Part shown: positions 17,254-26,519 of the stretch, in pieces
Numbering within the stretch: the stretch's first letter is position 1
Layout of the letters: every line of letters starts with the position of its first letter
Source of the DNA: an uncultured Caldilineaceae bacterium
GTDB lineage: Bacteria; Chloroflexota; Anaerolineae; Caldilineales; Caldilineaceae
Direction: 5' to 3'
DNA: 64,000 bases
Assembly: GCA_951813625.1 (NCBI GenBank)
Contig: CATOTS010000005.1
Location: 1 to 64,000 of the forward strand
The notes under the pieces: generated by a model
What the model was told of the DNA's origin: nothing
The model's input: the letters and a program-made list of their open reading frames with translations, nothing else
Databases searched by the model: none
Made by a program: the position numbers and the translations under genes

Positions 17254-18378
17254 TTAGTCGGGGCGCAGGATGCGGTCGAAGAAGCCGCGCCGTGGTTCGT
17301 GGACTTCCTCGCCCAGGCTCTCGGCAAGCTGGCGAAGCAGCATCTCCTGCTCATCGGTCAACGCAGTTGGCGTCAGCAGCCGCACGGTAACAATCAGGTC
17401 TCCGCGGCCGCTGCGCTGGAGACGGGGGATTCCCAACCCTGCCTTGCGGAAGCTCTTACCGGTCTGTGTACCTGCCGGGATGTCCAGGGAGATCGACTCC
17501 CCTTCCAAGGTTGGAATATCGACCGTCGTCCCAAGGGTGGCCTGCGCGATGCTGACAGGCAGCTCCATGTGGAGATCAAACTCGTCTCGGGTGAAGACCG
17601 GGTGTTCGTCGACGCCGATCATGACATAGAGATTGCCGCGCGGCCCGCCCAGCGAACCGGCTTCCCCCTCCCCTGCCAGCCTGATGCGCGTGCCATCATC
17701 GACGCCGGCAGGCACGTTGACCTTAATCTTGCGGGTCACCCGCGTGCGCTTGCGGCCCCTGCACTCGCTGCAGACAGTGGAGATAACCTCGCCTTCGCCG
17801 TTGCAGCGGGGGCAGACCGTGGCGGTGACAATCGTTCCGAAGAGAGGGCTCTGCTGCCGCCGCTGCACCTCGCCGCTGCCGCCGCAGGTGGCGCAACCCA
17901 CGGGGATGGTCCCCGGCTCCGCGCCACTGCCGTTGCATGATTTGCATTCCTCCATGCGAGGCACATCGATTTCCTGTTCGGTGCCAAATGCAGCTTCCTC
18001 GAAACTGAGGGCGATGTCGACGCGTAAGTCGGCGCCGCGTCGCGGGGCCCGGCGACTGGTCCTCCCCGTGCCGCCAAAGCCGCCAAAAAACTCTTCGAAG
18101 ATGCTGCCGAGGTCGCCGAAACCCTGGCCAAAGTCGCTGAATCCGCCAGAACCGCCCAGGCCGGAATGGCCGAACCGATCATATACGGCCCGCTTCTGCG
18201 GATCGCTCAAAACCTGGTAGGCCTCGTTGATCTCCTTAAACCTGCTCTCGGCTTCGGCATCTGAGTTGACGTCGGGGTGGTACTGCTGGGCAAGCTTGCG
18301 GAAGGCCTGCTTGAGGCCCCGCTCGTCCGCCCCCCGGTCCACACCGAGAACCTCGTAGTAGTCACGCTTCTCACTCAT
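17254..18378 (-). CDS. dnaJ: Chaperone DnaJ (Hsp40)
   Basis: 374 aa, full length. The J-domain with HPD at 34-36 stimulates DnaK ATPase. A Gly/Phe-rich linker runs about 70-110. The cysteine-rich zinc domain has four repeats ([32 protein letters not shown]); the last is less canonical at its Gly positions. Then come the two substrate-binding C-terminal domains. It acts with DnaK/GrpE on unfolded proteins. It is third in a coaE-small membrane protein-dnaJ run, 6 bp after the small gene. No HrcA/CIRCE-type inverted repeat was noticed. Confidence 0.96.
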   Translation of the reverse strand: MSEKRDYYEVLGVDRGADERGLKQAFRKLAQQYHPDVNSDAEAESRFKEINEAYQVLSDPQKRAVYDRFGHSGLGGSGGFSDFGQGFGDLGSIFEEFFGGFGGTGRTSRRAPRRGADLRVDIALSFEEAAFGTEQEIDVPRMEECKSCNGSGAEPGTIPVGCATCGGSGEVQRRQQSPLFGTIVTATVCPRCNGEGEVISTVCSECRGRKRTRVTRKIKVNVPAGVDDGTRIRLAGEGEAGSLGGPRGNLYVMIGVDEHPVFTRDEFDLHMELPVSIAQATLGTTVDIPTLEGESISLDIPAGTQTGKSFRKAGLGIPRLQRSGRGDLIVTVRLLTPTALTDEQEMLLRQLAESLGEEVHEPRRGFFDRILRPD

Positions 18379-18384
18379 GAAAGA

Positions 18385-18576
18385 CTATTCCCAACTGATG
18401 ATCCACGCGCACAGGCCGGCCAGCCCTACCGTGGCGCCGATGAGGGCCGCCCACTGCCCGCCTTCGAACCCGACATCGCGAGCGCTGTAGAAAAGAATGG
18501 CGACAAATCCGACCGCAAGAATGATCCAGTTGGATATTGTCGTATGCTCGACCCAGAAGCGTTTCAAAAAGTTCAT
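18385..18576 (-). CDS. Small protein with two membrane segments
   Basis: 63 aa, not recognised. Two hydrophobic stretches at about 16-31 and 42-60 are separated by a short loop (SARDVGFEGGQ); the N-terminus is basic (FLKRFW). It lies 48 bp after coaE and 6 bp before dnaJ on the same strand, so cotranscription is likely. The tight spacing and consistent topology support a real gene of unknown role. Confidence 0.65.
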   Translation of the reverse strand: MNFLKRFWVEHTTISNWIILAVGFVAILFYSARDVGFEGGQWAALIGATVGLAGLCAWIISWE

Positions 18577-18624
18577 CTACCGTTTTGGCTGGATTCCCGT
18601 TTCGATGTGGGTGCGAAACACTCC

Positions 18625-19257
18625 CTAGCGCGCCAGCGTCGTCATTCTGCGCGGGTAGCGCCTCTTCAGGTCGTCCCAGATGGAGTCGAGTTGGGTGTGC
18701 AGCTCCGCCAGCGTACCGTCATTGTCGATGACACGGTCGGCCTGGTTCACCTTGGCCGCCTGGGGCGGCTGCAGATTGATCATGCGGCGGGCGTCGGTCT
18801 CTTCCATTTTGCGCACCTCCAACAGGCGGCGCAGCTGCGTGGCGAAACTGGAAGTAACGACCCATATCTCGTCGCAGAGCGTCGACATCAGCCCGGCCTC
18901 AAGCAGTTTGATCGCTTCAAGAATGATCACGGGCGACTCGTTATTGGCGATCTCCTGCTTGCCCAACTCGAATATTTTGGGATGGACGATCTTTTCGAGC
19001 CGGCCCAGATCCAGGGGATTGGAGAAGACGATTTTGCCCAGCTTCTTGCGATCAATCGTGCCGTCCTCTTTCAAAATCTCTTTGCCGAATGCGCGTACGA
19101 CCGCATCAAAGGCCGGCCCGCCCGGCTCGATCACGCGATGACCCAATTTGTCGGCGTCGATGATCGTCGCGCACTTCTCGATCAGATATCTGAGAATCGT
19201 GCTCTTGCCCGTAGCGATGTTTCCGGTTAGCCCAATGACCAGTGATCTGCGCGCCAT
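18625..19257 (-). CDS. coaE: Dephospho-CoA kinase CoaE
   Basis: 210 aa. It phosphorylates the 3'-OH of dephospho-CoA, the last step of CoA synthesis. The P-loop is GNIATGKS at residues 12-19 at the N-terminus. The CoA-domain segment IDADKLGHRVIEPG follows, and the lid region includes RMINLQP. The C-terminus contains DRVIDNDGTLAELHTQLD, a family hallmark. A Shine-Dalgarno AAGGAA is well placed. It heads the coaE-dnaJ run. Confidence 0.95.
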   Translation of the reverse strand: MARRSLVIGLTGNIATGKSTILRYLIEKCATIIDADKLGHRVIEPGGPAFDAVVRAFGKEILKEDGTIDRKKLGKIVFSNPLDLGRLEKIVHPKIFELGKQEIANNESPVIILEAIKLLEAGLMSTLCDEIWVVTSSFATQLRRLLEVRKMEETDARRMINLQPPQAAKVNQADRVIDNDGTLAELHTQLDSIWDDLKRRYPRRMTTLAR

Positions 19258-19332
19258 TCTTGAGATTCCTTCTTCGTTGGTGATTGCCGCCCGCCTTATT
19301 TTAGCCGAAGGAGCCGCCTGCTGACAAGCCCA

Positions 19333-21468
19333 TCAAGCCGCCATTGACGCCCAATCTTCCATCAAAGTCTCCAGCCGGGCGGTAAGCGAGCGGTGCGCTT
19401 CCTGCAGGTCATGCAGGCGACCCAACTCCTGCGCCAGACTTGCCTCTGCCATCGCCCGTTCGACCGCTTCCAGCCTGCTCTCGAGGCGCTCGATCCGCCG
19501 CTCCGTCTCGGCTGTAGCCTGGTCGCGGCGCTCCGCCTGCTGGCGCCGGCGCCGGTCGGAACGCTGCCTCTCCCGTTCGACCTGGGCTGCGCTCGGCCCT
19601 GTCTCGACAGGACGCGCCTGTTCTCCATTCTCGGCCCTCGACCGCTCCTGCTGCCACTGCCGCCATGTGCCATTGAATGGCTCCAGCCTGCCCGGCTGGC
19701 CGCTCTTTCCCTGCTCCACGTGCCAGATCTGCGTCGCCAGCGCGTCAACCAGCGCCCGGTCGTGGGTGACAAGCAAGACCGTTCCATTGAACTGGCGCAG
19801 CGCGTCCTGCAGAATCTCCTGGCTGTCCAGGTCGAGGTGATTGGTCGGCTCGTCCAGCAGCAGGAAATTGGCGCCTTGCAGAATCAGCCGCGCCAGGGCA
19901 ATTCTGCTGCGCTCTCCGCCCGAGAGGCTATCGATCGTCTGAAAGACGTCGTCGCCTCTGAACAGAAACTGACCCAGGAAAGTGCGCGCCCGCTCCGTAG
20001 GCAAACGCTTTATGTCCAAGAGCGAATCGAGAACTGTGTGGCTGCCCTGCATCAGCCCGAAGCCCCTTCCGATATGGCGCTGGGCCAGATAGCCGAGCTC
20101 AACCGCGGCGCCCAGCTCGGCTCGACCTGTAAGCGGCTCCAATTCCTCCAAAATCGTGCGCACCAGCGTCGTCTTGCCGGCGCCGTTCGGGCCAATCAGC
20201 GCCACCACCTGTCCCCTGTTCAAGTCCAGGTCCGGCACTTCCAGGATAGGAGAATCGGACGCGGCCAGCGTCCGCATGGGCCGCAGTCGACCTTGCGGCC
20301 TCGGAGGGTCGGATGCGAATGGCCTTGCGCCGTTTCCCGCGCCATCTGCATTTGCCGCGACACTGAGAGATTTCACGTTCCGGCGGCCGTCTCGCTCCTG
20401 CTTTTCCTCGAATCCTCCTTCATCCACGCCGTCTGGCGGTGACGCACCGCGGTATCCCGCCACCAATCTGCGCGTGCGCAGAACGAGGTCGCCGCTGCGA
20501 GAATCCGATCGCAAAGGGAGACGAATCGTCTGTTCCGCCGGCGGCGGCGGCAGGGCTTCCTGCTCGATGAATCTATTGAGCCGCGTCTCCCGGCCCTGTG
20601 CCTCCTTTGTGCGCTGGCCAGCCTTATAGCGGCGCACAAACTCCTGCGTATCGCGGATGTATTTCTGCTGGCGCTCGTACTCCTTGCGCCAGAGGGCGAA
20701 ACGTTCTTCCCGCTGCTGCCGGTAGTGGCTGTAATTGCCGCGATAGCTCTCCACGCGGCGGCGCGACAGGTCCCAGATTCTGGTCGCGACCGCGTCGAGA
20801 AAGTAGCGATCATGGGAGACAACAACCAGAGCGCCCTTCCAGCCGGTCAGCACGCCTTCCAGCCAGCCCATAGAACGGACATCCAGGTGATTTGTCGGTT
20901 CGTCCAGTAGAAGCACGTCCGGTTCTTCGAGCAACAGGCGGCCCAAACCGACTCGCGTGCGCTGCCCACCGCTAAGGTGGGAAAGCGGCGCCTGCCAGAG
21001 CCCCTCGTCCAGGCCGAGGCCGGTCAGGACAAAGCGAATTCGCTGGTCGATCAGATAGCCACCGGCGCGTTCGTACGCTTCCTGCTGTCTTCCATAACGC
21101 GCCAGCAGCGCAGCCAGTTCGGCCTCGCTCTGCCCGTCCTCGGTCATGCGCGCTTCCAGACGCCGCAGCTGTTCGCCCTGCGCCAGGAGTGCGGCAAAAA
21201 CCGACCTCAGCTCTGCGTATGGGGTCGGTCCTCTGGGGGGCGGCGGGTCCTGAGCCAGGAAGCCGATGCTGGTTTCGCGGGCGATGAAGAGTTCCCCGCT
21301 GAATCCCGAATCAATGCGCGCAAGGGCTCGAAGCAGGCTGGTCTTTCCCGCTCCGTTCGACCCCACCAGCCCGATACGGTCACCGTCCTCGATGCGTACG
21401 CTGACGTTGTCGAGCACATCGAGGTCGCCGTAGTTTCTGGAGATCTGATTTGCGACGAGGAGGCTCAT
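19333..21468 (-). CDS. ABC-F family ATPase (Uup/EttA type)
   Basis: 711 aa with two ATPase domains and no membrane segments; such proteins act on the ribosome or in resistance. Domain 1 has Walker A GSNGAGKT (36-43), signature LSGGQ (165-169) and Walker B LLLDEPTNHLD. The linker (~240-310) is the charged P-site tRNA interaction helix. Domain 2 has Walker A GPNGAGKT (426-433), LSGGERS and LLLDEPTNHLD. A low-complexity insertion (~341-406) interrupts the start of domain 2. The last ~100 residues are an Arg/Glu/Gln-rich coiled coil as in Uup. It is transcribed away from the BCAA operon, with a MITE in the shared upstream region. Confidence 0.93.
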   Translation of the reverse strand: MSLLVANQISRNYGDLDVLDNVSVRIEDGDRIGLVGSNGAGKTSLLRALARIDSGFSGELFIARETSIGFLAQDPPPPRGPTPYAELRSVFAALLAQGEQLRRLEARMTEDGQSEAELAALLARYGRQQEAYERAGGYLIDQRIRFVLTGLGLDEGLWQAPLSHLSGGQRTRVGLGRLLLEEPDVLLLDEPTNHLDVRSMGWLEGVLTGWKGALVVVSHDRYFLDAVATRIWDLSRRRVESYRGNYSHYRQQREERFALWRKEYERQQKYIRDTQEFVRRYKAGQRTKEAQGRETRLNRFIEQEALPPPPAEQTIRLPLRSDSRSGDLVLRTRRLVAGYRGASPPDGVDEGGFEEKQERDGRRNVKSLSVAANADGAGNGARPFASDPPRPQGRLRPMRTLAASDSPILEVPDLDLNRGQVVALIGPNGAGKTTLVRTILEELEPLTGRAELGAAVELGYLAQRHIGRGFGLMQGSHTVLDSLLDIKRLPTERARTFLGQFLFRGDDVFQTIDSLSGGERSRIALARLILQGANFLLLDEPTNHLDLDSQEILQDALRQFNGTVLLVTHDRALVDALATQIWHVEQGKSGQPGRLEPFNGTWRQWQQERSRAENGEQARPVETGPSAAQVERERQRSDRRRRQQAERRDQATAETERRIERLESRLEAVERAMAEASLAQELGRLHDLQEAHRSLTARLETLMEDWASMAA

Positions 21469-21627
21469 GCGAAAAGTCCGTCAAGCCCTTTTGATTGACA
21501 TAGAAACGCCAAACTGCCTTGCCCATTCCACGTACAGGCGCTTGCCCGAGACAGGAGCCGGCGACAGTCTGGCTGTCGGGGGAACTATACCACAGCCGCC
21601 GCGCTTTGACGATACGGCGGGCTCTTT

Positions 21628-22012
21628 AGGTGCATCCCACTATAGGGGTGGGAATCGTCTGGCGGGAAATTCGTGCCGGCGGTGGCTGAAATTGTTTAGC
21701 TGCTTTTGGGAGAGGCAAAAGGCAGGCACAAGGCCTGCCCCTACCGTGGCCGCGGCGTTTGCCGATCCGGGGGCGGCGCGTTGGGCCGCTGGCAGTGCAT
21801 GGCTGCATTGACCCAACAGTCGGCGGGGGGAGAACATCAGGGGGGCGTTGCGGGGGGAGTCCCCCCGCACAAGGGAGGGCCGCAGGCCCGACCGTCCAGA
21901 AGGATACAGGAAAGCGTATTCCTCCACTCTGCCAAAGAATGGACCGTGGACCGGCCATGTCTTCGTGGCTACCCGAGGTATAGGAACTATTGCCAGAATT
22001 TTGAATGCACCC
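21628..22012 (-). mobile_element. MITE family B, copy 2
   Basis: A 385-bp element in reverse orientation: left end AGGTGCATCCC, right end GAATGCACCC. The flanks GGCTCTTT and GGTCATTT agree at only 5 of 8 positions, so this is an older or degraded duplication. The shared core lies at about 21841-21897 with both hairpins intact. It sits in the divergent space between the ABC-F and BCAA-receptor genes and ends 27 bp before the BCAA promoter -35 box. Confidence 0.8.
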
Positions 22013-22038
22013 GGTCATTTGAGATTTATTTCAATGTC

Positions 22039-22068
22039 TTGCCCGATTTCAATTCGTTCGTATATAAT
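22039..22068 (+). promoter_or_regulatory. Sigma70-type promoter of the branched-chain amino-acid operon
   Basis: TTGCCC (22039-22044), an 18-bp spacer and a consensus TATAAT (22063-22068). The predicted start is near 22075, giving a leader of ~120 nt before the receptor ATG. The local sequence is AT-rich, unlike its surroundings. Confidence 0.6.
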
Positions 22069-22194
22069 TTGAAATAGGATTGCATGGCAACATTATGCTC
22101 CGGCGGCGCCTGGCAATTCCTTGAAGAAAGGAGTGAGGGCTCTGTCTGGGGTTACGCAAGCCGATGGACTATGTTCAAAATAGAGGAGGTTCCC

Positions 22195-23451
22195 ATGTCC
22201 AAACGTTACAATGTACTTGGTATGATCTTGGTTGCGGTCTTGGCGCTCGCCGCCTGCGTTGCCGCCCCCCCGCCTGCGGAAGCGCCCACGGCCGACGAGC
22301 CGATGGAGGAGGCGCCCGCAGATATGAGCGGCAAGGTTGTCATCCCCGCGGGCGGGACGATTCGCATCGGCGGCTCCTTTGCCCTGACCGGACCGATTCC
22401 GGACCCGGGCAAGGACATTCAGTATGGCGCCGAAATCGCAATCGACGATCTCAACGCGATGGGCGGCTTTGAGGGCTTCATGTTTGAATTGGTCGGTGAA
22501 GACGGCGCCTGCGACGGCACACAGGGCACGAACGTGGGCAACAAATTTGCCGCGGACGATTCGATCGTCGCTGTGTCGGGCGGCACCTGTTCCGGCGAGA
22601 CGTTTGGGCTGATGCCAATCTTGCAGGAGGCGCGCATCCCCTTCGTCAGCCCCAGCGCCACCAACCCGGACATTACGTCGGCGGACTGCGATGTCTGCAA
22701 CCGCGTTGCCCTGAGCGACGCTCTGCAGGGCGCCACCGATGCCAACTTCGTCCTCAACGAACTTGGGCTTTCCAAGTTCGCGGTCGTCCACGACAACTCC
22801 GACTATGGCAAGGGCCTGGCCGAGATCTTCCAGAACCACCTGATGGCAGTCGGCGGCGAGGTTTCCAGCTTTGAAGGCGTGCAGGTCGGCGACACGGATT
22901 TCCGCGCAATGCTGGCCAAGGTGGGCGCGGACGGACCGGAGGGAATCTTCTTCGCCGGCTACTCGACCGAAGCGGGGCTAATCGCCCAGCAGATGACAGA
23001 GACACCCGGTCTCGAAGGCTCGGTCTTCATGAGCGTTGACGGCGCCTACACCCAGCAATATCTCGACGCAGCCGGCCCCGCGGCCGAGGGCACTTACGTC
23101 TCCTTCCTCGCGGGATCGGATTCTGAAGAGATGAACGCGGAGTTTGACGCCAAATACATGGACAAGTACGGCGTCGCCGCGGGTGACCTCGGTCCGTTCC
23201 ACGGCCAGAGCTACGATTCCGTGAAGCTGATCGCGGCCGCCATCATGGAAGTCGCCGAGGTAGGCGATGACGGTAGCCTGGTGATTGATCGCGAGGCCTT
23301 GATTTCCGCCATCCGCTCCGTCGGCCCAATTGAAGGCCTGACAGGCTCAATCAAGTGCGACGCGATGGGTGAGTGCGGCGCCGGCGGTGTGCAGATCTTC
23401 CTAGTCGGCGACGGCGAATTCAGCCAGGTTTCCGGCTTTGGCATGGAGTAA
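22195..23451 (+). CDS. Branched-chain amino-acid-type ABC receptor lipoprotein (LivJ/LivK-like)
   Basis: 418 aa periplasmic-binding-fold protein type 1. The frame runs 37 codons further upstream, but the ATG at 22195 follows GAGGAGG and begins a lipoprotein signal with lipobox LAAC (C21). An acidic Pro/Ala linker runs to ~45. The ligand domain starts IRIGGSFALTGPIPDPG. The first lobe holds paired cysteines (DGACDGT, GGTCSGE, DCDVCN) and the C-terminus has another pair (IKCDAMGECG), probably disulphides. It is first in a receptor-livHMGF operon. It may bind branched-chain amino acids, but this family also binds amides, urea and aromatics. Confidence 0.93.
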   Translation: MSKRYNVLGMILVAVLALAACVAAPPPAEAPTADEPMEEAPADMSGKVVIPAGGTIRIGGSFALTGPIPDPGKDIQYGAEIAIDDLNAMGGFEGFMFELVGEDGACDGTQGTNVGNKFAADDSIVAVSGGTCSGETFGLMPILQEARIPFVSPSATNPDITSADCDVCNRVALSDALQGATDANFVLNELGLSKFAVVHDNSDYGKGLAEIFQNHLMAVGGEVSSFEGVQVGDTDFRAMLAKVGADGPEGIFFAGYSTEAGLIAQQMTETPGLEGSVFMSVDGAYTQQYLDAAGPAAEGTYVSFLAGSDSEEMNAEFDAKYMDKYGVAAGDLGPFHGQSYDSVKLIAAAIMEVAEVGDDGSLVIDREALISAIRSVGPIEGLTGSIKCDAMGECGAGGVQIFLVGDGEFSQVSGFGME

Positions 23452-23460
23452 CAGACGCAG

Positions 23461-23501
23461 AGTGAGGAGAGGGATGCTTGAACGCTCTCCTTCTCCTCAC
23501 T
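23461..23501 (+). terminator. Intercistronic hairpin between receptor and livH
   Basis: A 14-bp stem (23461-23474 with 23488-23501; outer arm AGTGAGGAG/CTCCTCACT, one G-U pair) with a 13-nt loop, starting 9 bp after the receptor stop. It is followed by pyrimidine-rich sequence rather than a clean U-run. It is probably a 3'-end stabiliser or partial attenuator that raises receptor over permease mRNA (inference). Confidence 0.6.
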
Positions 23502-23529
23502 TCTCCTCTCATCCCTCGCGAAGGCGGAT

Positions 23530-24603
23530 ATGGCAGGTCGATCTACTTCGGCGCAGCCGCTTCAGCTGGATTGGGCCACCGTCCAGAAATACGCAATCCG
23601 AGCCTTCGGCTTCACTATCCTCGCAATCGTCCTGTGGCGGGTGATCACCGTCGGGCTGGCTGAAGGCTATCCCGCCTCCTTCTGGATTTCCCAGGCGTTG
23701 AACGGACTGGTCCTGGGCGGTGTCTACGCCCTGGTCGCGCTGGGTTATACGCTCGTCTATGGCATCCTCTTCATGATCAACTTCGCGCACGGCGAGGTGA
23801 TGATGATCGGCGGAATCGCCGGATTTTTCGCGCTGCAGTTCGCCCAGGCGCGCGGCTGGATGGAGGGGCCGTGGCTCGTCGTCGTCATCGCCCTGCTCTC
23901 AATCATGCTGATTGGCATGGCAGCATCCGTACTGATTGGCGTCACTTTGGAGAGGCTGGCGTACCGCCCGCTGCGCCAGGCCCCGCGTCTTGTTCCGCTC
24001 ATCAGCGCAATCGGCGCCTCCCTGTTTCTGCAATACTCGGTTCTGCTGATCTTCGGCGTCAGCCCGCACAGCTACCGCAAGCCCGAGCTCATCTCGGGCG
24101 GTCTGCGTCTGGGCGATGTTTTTATTCCCTACACCGGGGCCATCATCTTCTTCACATCGATCCTGTTGATGCTGGCACTCTACTTCATCATCCAGCGCAC
24201 GAAATTGGGGCGAGCCATGCGAGCGGTGGCCGAGGACCGCGCGACGGCCTCGCTGATGGGAGTCGACGTCAATGCAGTCATCGTGCTGACGTTCATGCTC
24301 GGCTCGGCGTTGGCCGGCGCGGCAGGCGTAATGCTCGGCTTTCACAACACGGTCGTCAAATTCAACAGCGGCTTCATTCCGGGTTTGAAGGCGTTCACCG
24401 CCGCGGTTCTGGGCGGCATCGGCAACATTCCCGGCGCTATGTTCGGCGCCCTCCTGCTCGGCCTGATCGAAGCGCTCGGACCGAGCGCCCTGGGCATCCC
24501 AACCGAGTACAAGGATGTCATCGCCTTCACGCTCCTTGTTCTTATCCTGATCTTCCGCCCGTCCGGCCTGTTTGGCGAAGTGTTGAGCGAGAAGAAGGCC
24601 TAA
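23530..24603 (+). CDS. livH: Branched-chain amino-acid ABC transporter permease LivH
   Basis: 357 aa inner-membrane permease of the LivH family, slightly long because of a ~50-residue N-terminal extension with one extra hydrophobic segment. The core starts ALNGLVLGGVYALVALGYTLVYGILFMINFAHG, quoted here in parts: ALNGLVLGGVYALVALG then INFAHGE. The ATPase-contact loop is AMRAVAEDRATASLMGVD, and GGIGNIPGAMFGALLLG is the conserved C-terminal motif. It follows the receptor after a hairpin and precedes livM by 14 bp. Confidence 0.94.
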   Translation: MAGRSTSAQPLQLDWATVQKYAIRAFGFTILAIVLWRVITVGLAEGYPASFWISQALNGLVLGGVYALVALGYTLVYGILFMINFAHGEVMMIGGIAGFFALQFAQARGWMEGPWLVVVIALLSIMLIGMAASVLIGVTLERLAYRPLRQAPRLVPLISAIGASLFLQYSVLLIFGVSPHSYRKPELISGGLRLGDVFIPYTGAIIFFTSILLMLALYFIIQRTKLGRAMRAVAEDRATASLMGVDVNAVIVLTFMLGSALAGAAGVMLGFHNTVVKFNSGFIPGLKAFTAAVLGGIGNIPGAMFGALLLGLIEALGPSALGIPTEYKDVIAFTLLVLILIFRPSGLFGEVLSEKKA

Positions 24604-24617
24604 ACGGGAACTTTCCT

Positions 24618-26519
24618 GTGCCCAAATCAATTAAGACCGGGCTCATCGCTTTTGCCTTCCTCAGCTACCTGATCCTCGTCGGCCTTCCGGGTCGGACTGG
24701 AGGCAACGCGCTGCCCCTATTGGCCTTCGCGGCCGCGCTTTTCTTCTGGTACCGCCTCCGCCGTGAATCCCGAACCCAATCAAGGCTGGTTCCCCAGTCC
24801 GGCGCAGCCGGGCAGGCCAAGCCTGGTTGGGAAATCGGCCATGGGCCGCAGGCACAAGTGCAAACCGGGGCCGTTACCCGGGGCGGGTTCCCTCTCCGGG
24901 TATTGACGCAAGGCGCGGCAGCCGGCGCGACCGCCGGGCTGCTGATTGCAATCGTGAGCGCCGTATTCGCCGAAATTTTGGGAAACGGCGTGGCGATTCA
25001 ACCGGTCTTTGACAAGATAGTTCCTGTCAACGTCGCCGCGTTGCTCGGCGTGTCGCCCGGCGCGGTCGCAGAGGCGCAGGTGCCGCCCCTGCGTTATCTC
25101 ATTTCTGCTCTCTATTTTACAGGCGGCGGCATACTGGCCGCGCTTGCCGTCCTGGCAGGAATGACTGACGCAGCGCGAGCGGCAGGCCCAACCCAATGGA
25201 GGTCGCGTCTCTCCGGACCGGCGTTCACCTCGGCCGGCCGCTGGCTTGTGATCGCACTGCCCTTCGCGCTGCTGGCGGTTGTCATCTGGCTGGGGCTGCC
25301 CGGTGTCAGCCTGTTTGGCAACGACAGGAGCACGGTCCGCCTGCTGTTCACGCTGATTGCAACCGGCAGCGGCCTGTTCGCCCTGCGGGCGGCGACTCCG
25401 GGCCGCGAACGCCTCGCCGTCTCCGTCCTGATCGGCCTCGGTGTGCTGTGCATGCCATTTGTCCTCGACCAGTTTCAAAACTCGGTCATGGGCATCGTAT
25501 TCATCTTTGTCATGATGGGACTTGGCCTGAATATCGTCGTCGGTTACGCGGGGCTGCTCGACCTGGGTTACGTCGCCTTTTTCGCCATTGGCGCCTACAC
25601 GTACGCCTTCGTGTCGGCCCCCTTCTCTTCGCCGTATATCAGCGGCCTACTGACGGGCCTGGGCGTACCGGCCGACAGCCCGCTGCTGGGCTACTGGATG
25701 GCGTTGCCTCTGGCCATGATCACGGCGGCCTTCGGTGGCATTCTGCTCGGCATTCCGGTCCTGCGCCTGCGCGGCGACTACCTCGCGATCGTGACGCTGG
25801 GCTTTGGCGAGATCATCCGCCTCTTCATGCTGAACCTGGGCGAACTGACCAATGGCCCGCGCGGCATTCTGGAGATCGCCCAGCCAGATCTCTTCGGACT
25901 CGCGCCGGAGGCAGTATCCGGCGGTCTGCTCAGTTCGCAGGGATGGATATTCCTGCTGGCCCTCGTAAGTTCGGCGGCGATCGCATTTGTCGCGATCCGG
26001 TTAAACGACTCGCGGCTGGGCCGCGCCTGGATCGCGATGCAGGAGGACGAGGATGTCGCCCAGGCCACGGGCGTCCATCTCGTGCGCACGAAACTGCTGG
26101 CATTTGCCATTGGCGCGACTTTCGCCGGGCTGGCCGGGCAGCTGTACGCCGCGCGCCAGATCAACATCTTCCCCGAGAATTTCTCGCTCTTCGTCTCAAT
26201 CGACGCGCTGGCCCTGATCATCGTAGGGGGCATCGGCAGCCCGGCCGGCATCGTTCTGGGCGCGCTTGCGCTCAAAGGGCTGCCTGAGGTGCTGCGCGGG
26301 GTGGATGAGTACCGCATCGTTGCCTTTGCCGCCCTGCTGGTAATCATGATGATTGTGCGCCCTGCCGGCATTCTGCCGTCTGCCCGCCGCCGCTTTGAGG
26401 CCGCCGCGGAGGAAGCGGGCGCGGGCGAAATCGCCCCGGAAGCTGACGAGACGTTCGTGAAGAAACAGGAAAACGACAAAGGGACAGGTGCCGACGGCGA
26501 GAAGGGAGCCATGCCATGA
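24618..26519 (+). CDS. livM: Branched-chain amino-acid ABC transporter permease LivM, long N-terminal extension
   Basis: 633 aa from a GTG start 14 bp after livH; the open frame upstream of it lies inside livH and is discarded. The LivM domain occupies about 280-600: MMGLGLNIVVGYAGLLDLG, the ATPase-contact loop WIAMQEDEDVAQATGV and IIVGGIGSPAGIVLGALA. The first ~275 residues are an extra region with five or so hydrophobic segments separated by a hydrophilic loop (~55-85), so the protein is about twice the usual LivM length. The C-terminal tail (~600-633) is acidic and hydrophilic. livG overlaps the end by 4 bp (ATGA), indicating coupled translation. Confidence 0.9.
   Translation: MPKSIKTGLIAFAFLSYLILVGLPGRTGGNALPLLAFAAALFFWYRLRRESRTQSRLVPQSGAAGQAKPGWEIGHGPQAQVQTGAVTRGGFPLRVLTQGAAAGATAGLLIAIVSAVFAEILGNGVAIQPVFDKIVPVNVAALLGVSPGAVAEAQVPPLRYLISALYFTGGGILAALAVLAGMTDAARAAGPTQWRSRLSGPAFTSAGRWLVIALPFALLAVVIWLGLPGVSLFGNDRSTVRLLFTLIATGSGLFALRAATPGRERLAVSVLIGLGVLCMPFVLDQFQNSVMGIVFIFVMMGLGLNIVVGYAGLLDLGYVAFFAIGAYTYAFVSAPFSSPYISGLLTGLGVPADSPLLGYWMALPLAMITAAFGGILLGIPVLRLRGDYLAIVTLGFGEIIRLFMLNLGELTNGPRGILEIAQPDLFGLAPEAVSGGLLSSQGWIFLLALVSSAAIAFVAIRLNDSRLGRAWIAMQEDEDVAQATGVHLVRTKLLAFAIGATFAGLAGQLYAARQINIFPENFSLFVSIDALALIIVGGIGSPAGIVLGALALKGLPEVLRGVDEYRIVAFAALLVIMMIVRPAGILPSARRRFEAAAEEAGAGEIAPEADETFVKKQENDKGTGADGEKGAMP

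Noticed and set aside
19393..20442. 349-codon plus-strand frame opposite the ABC-F gene
   Set aside because: A shadow of the strongly conserved ATPase on the minus strand.
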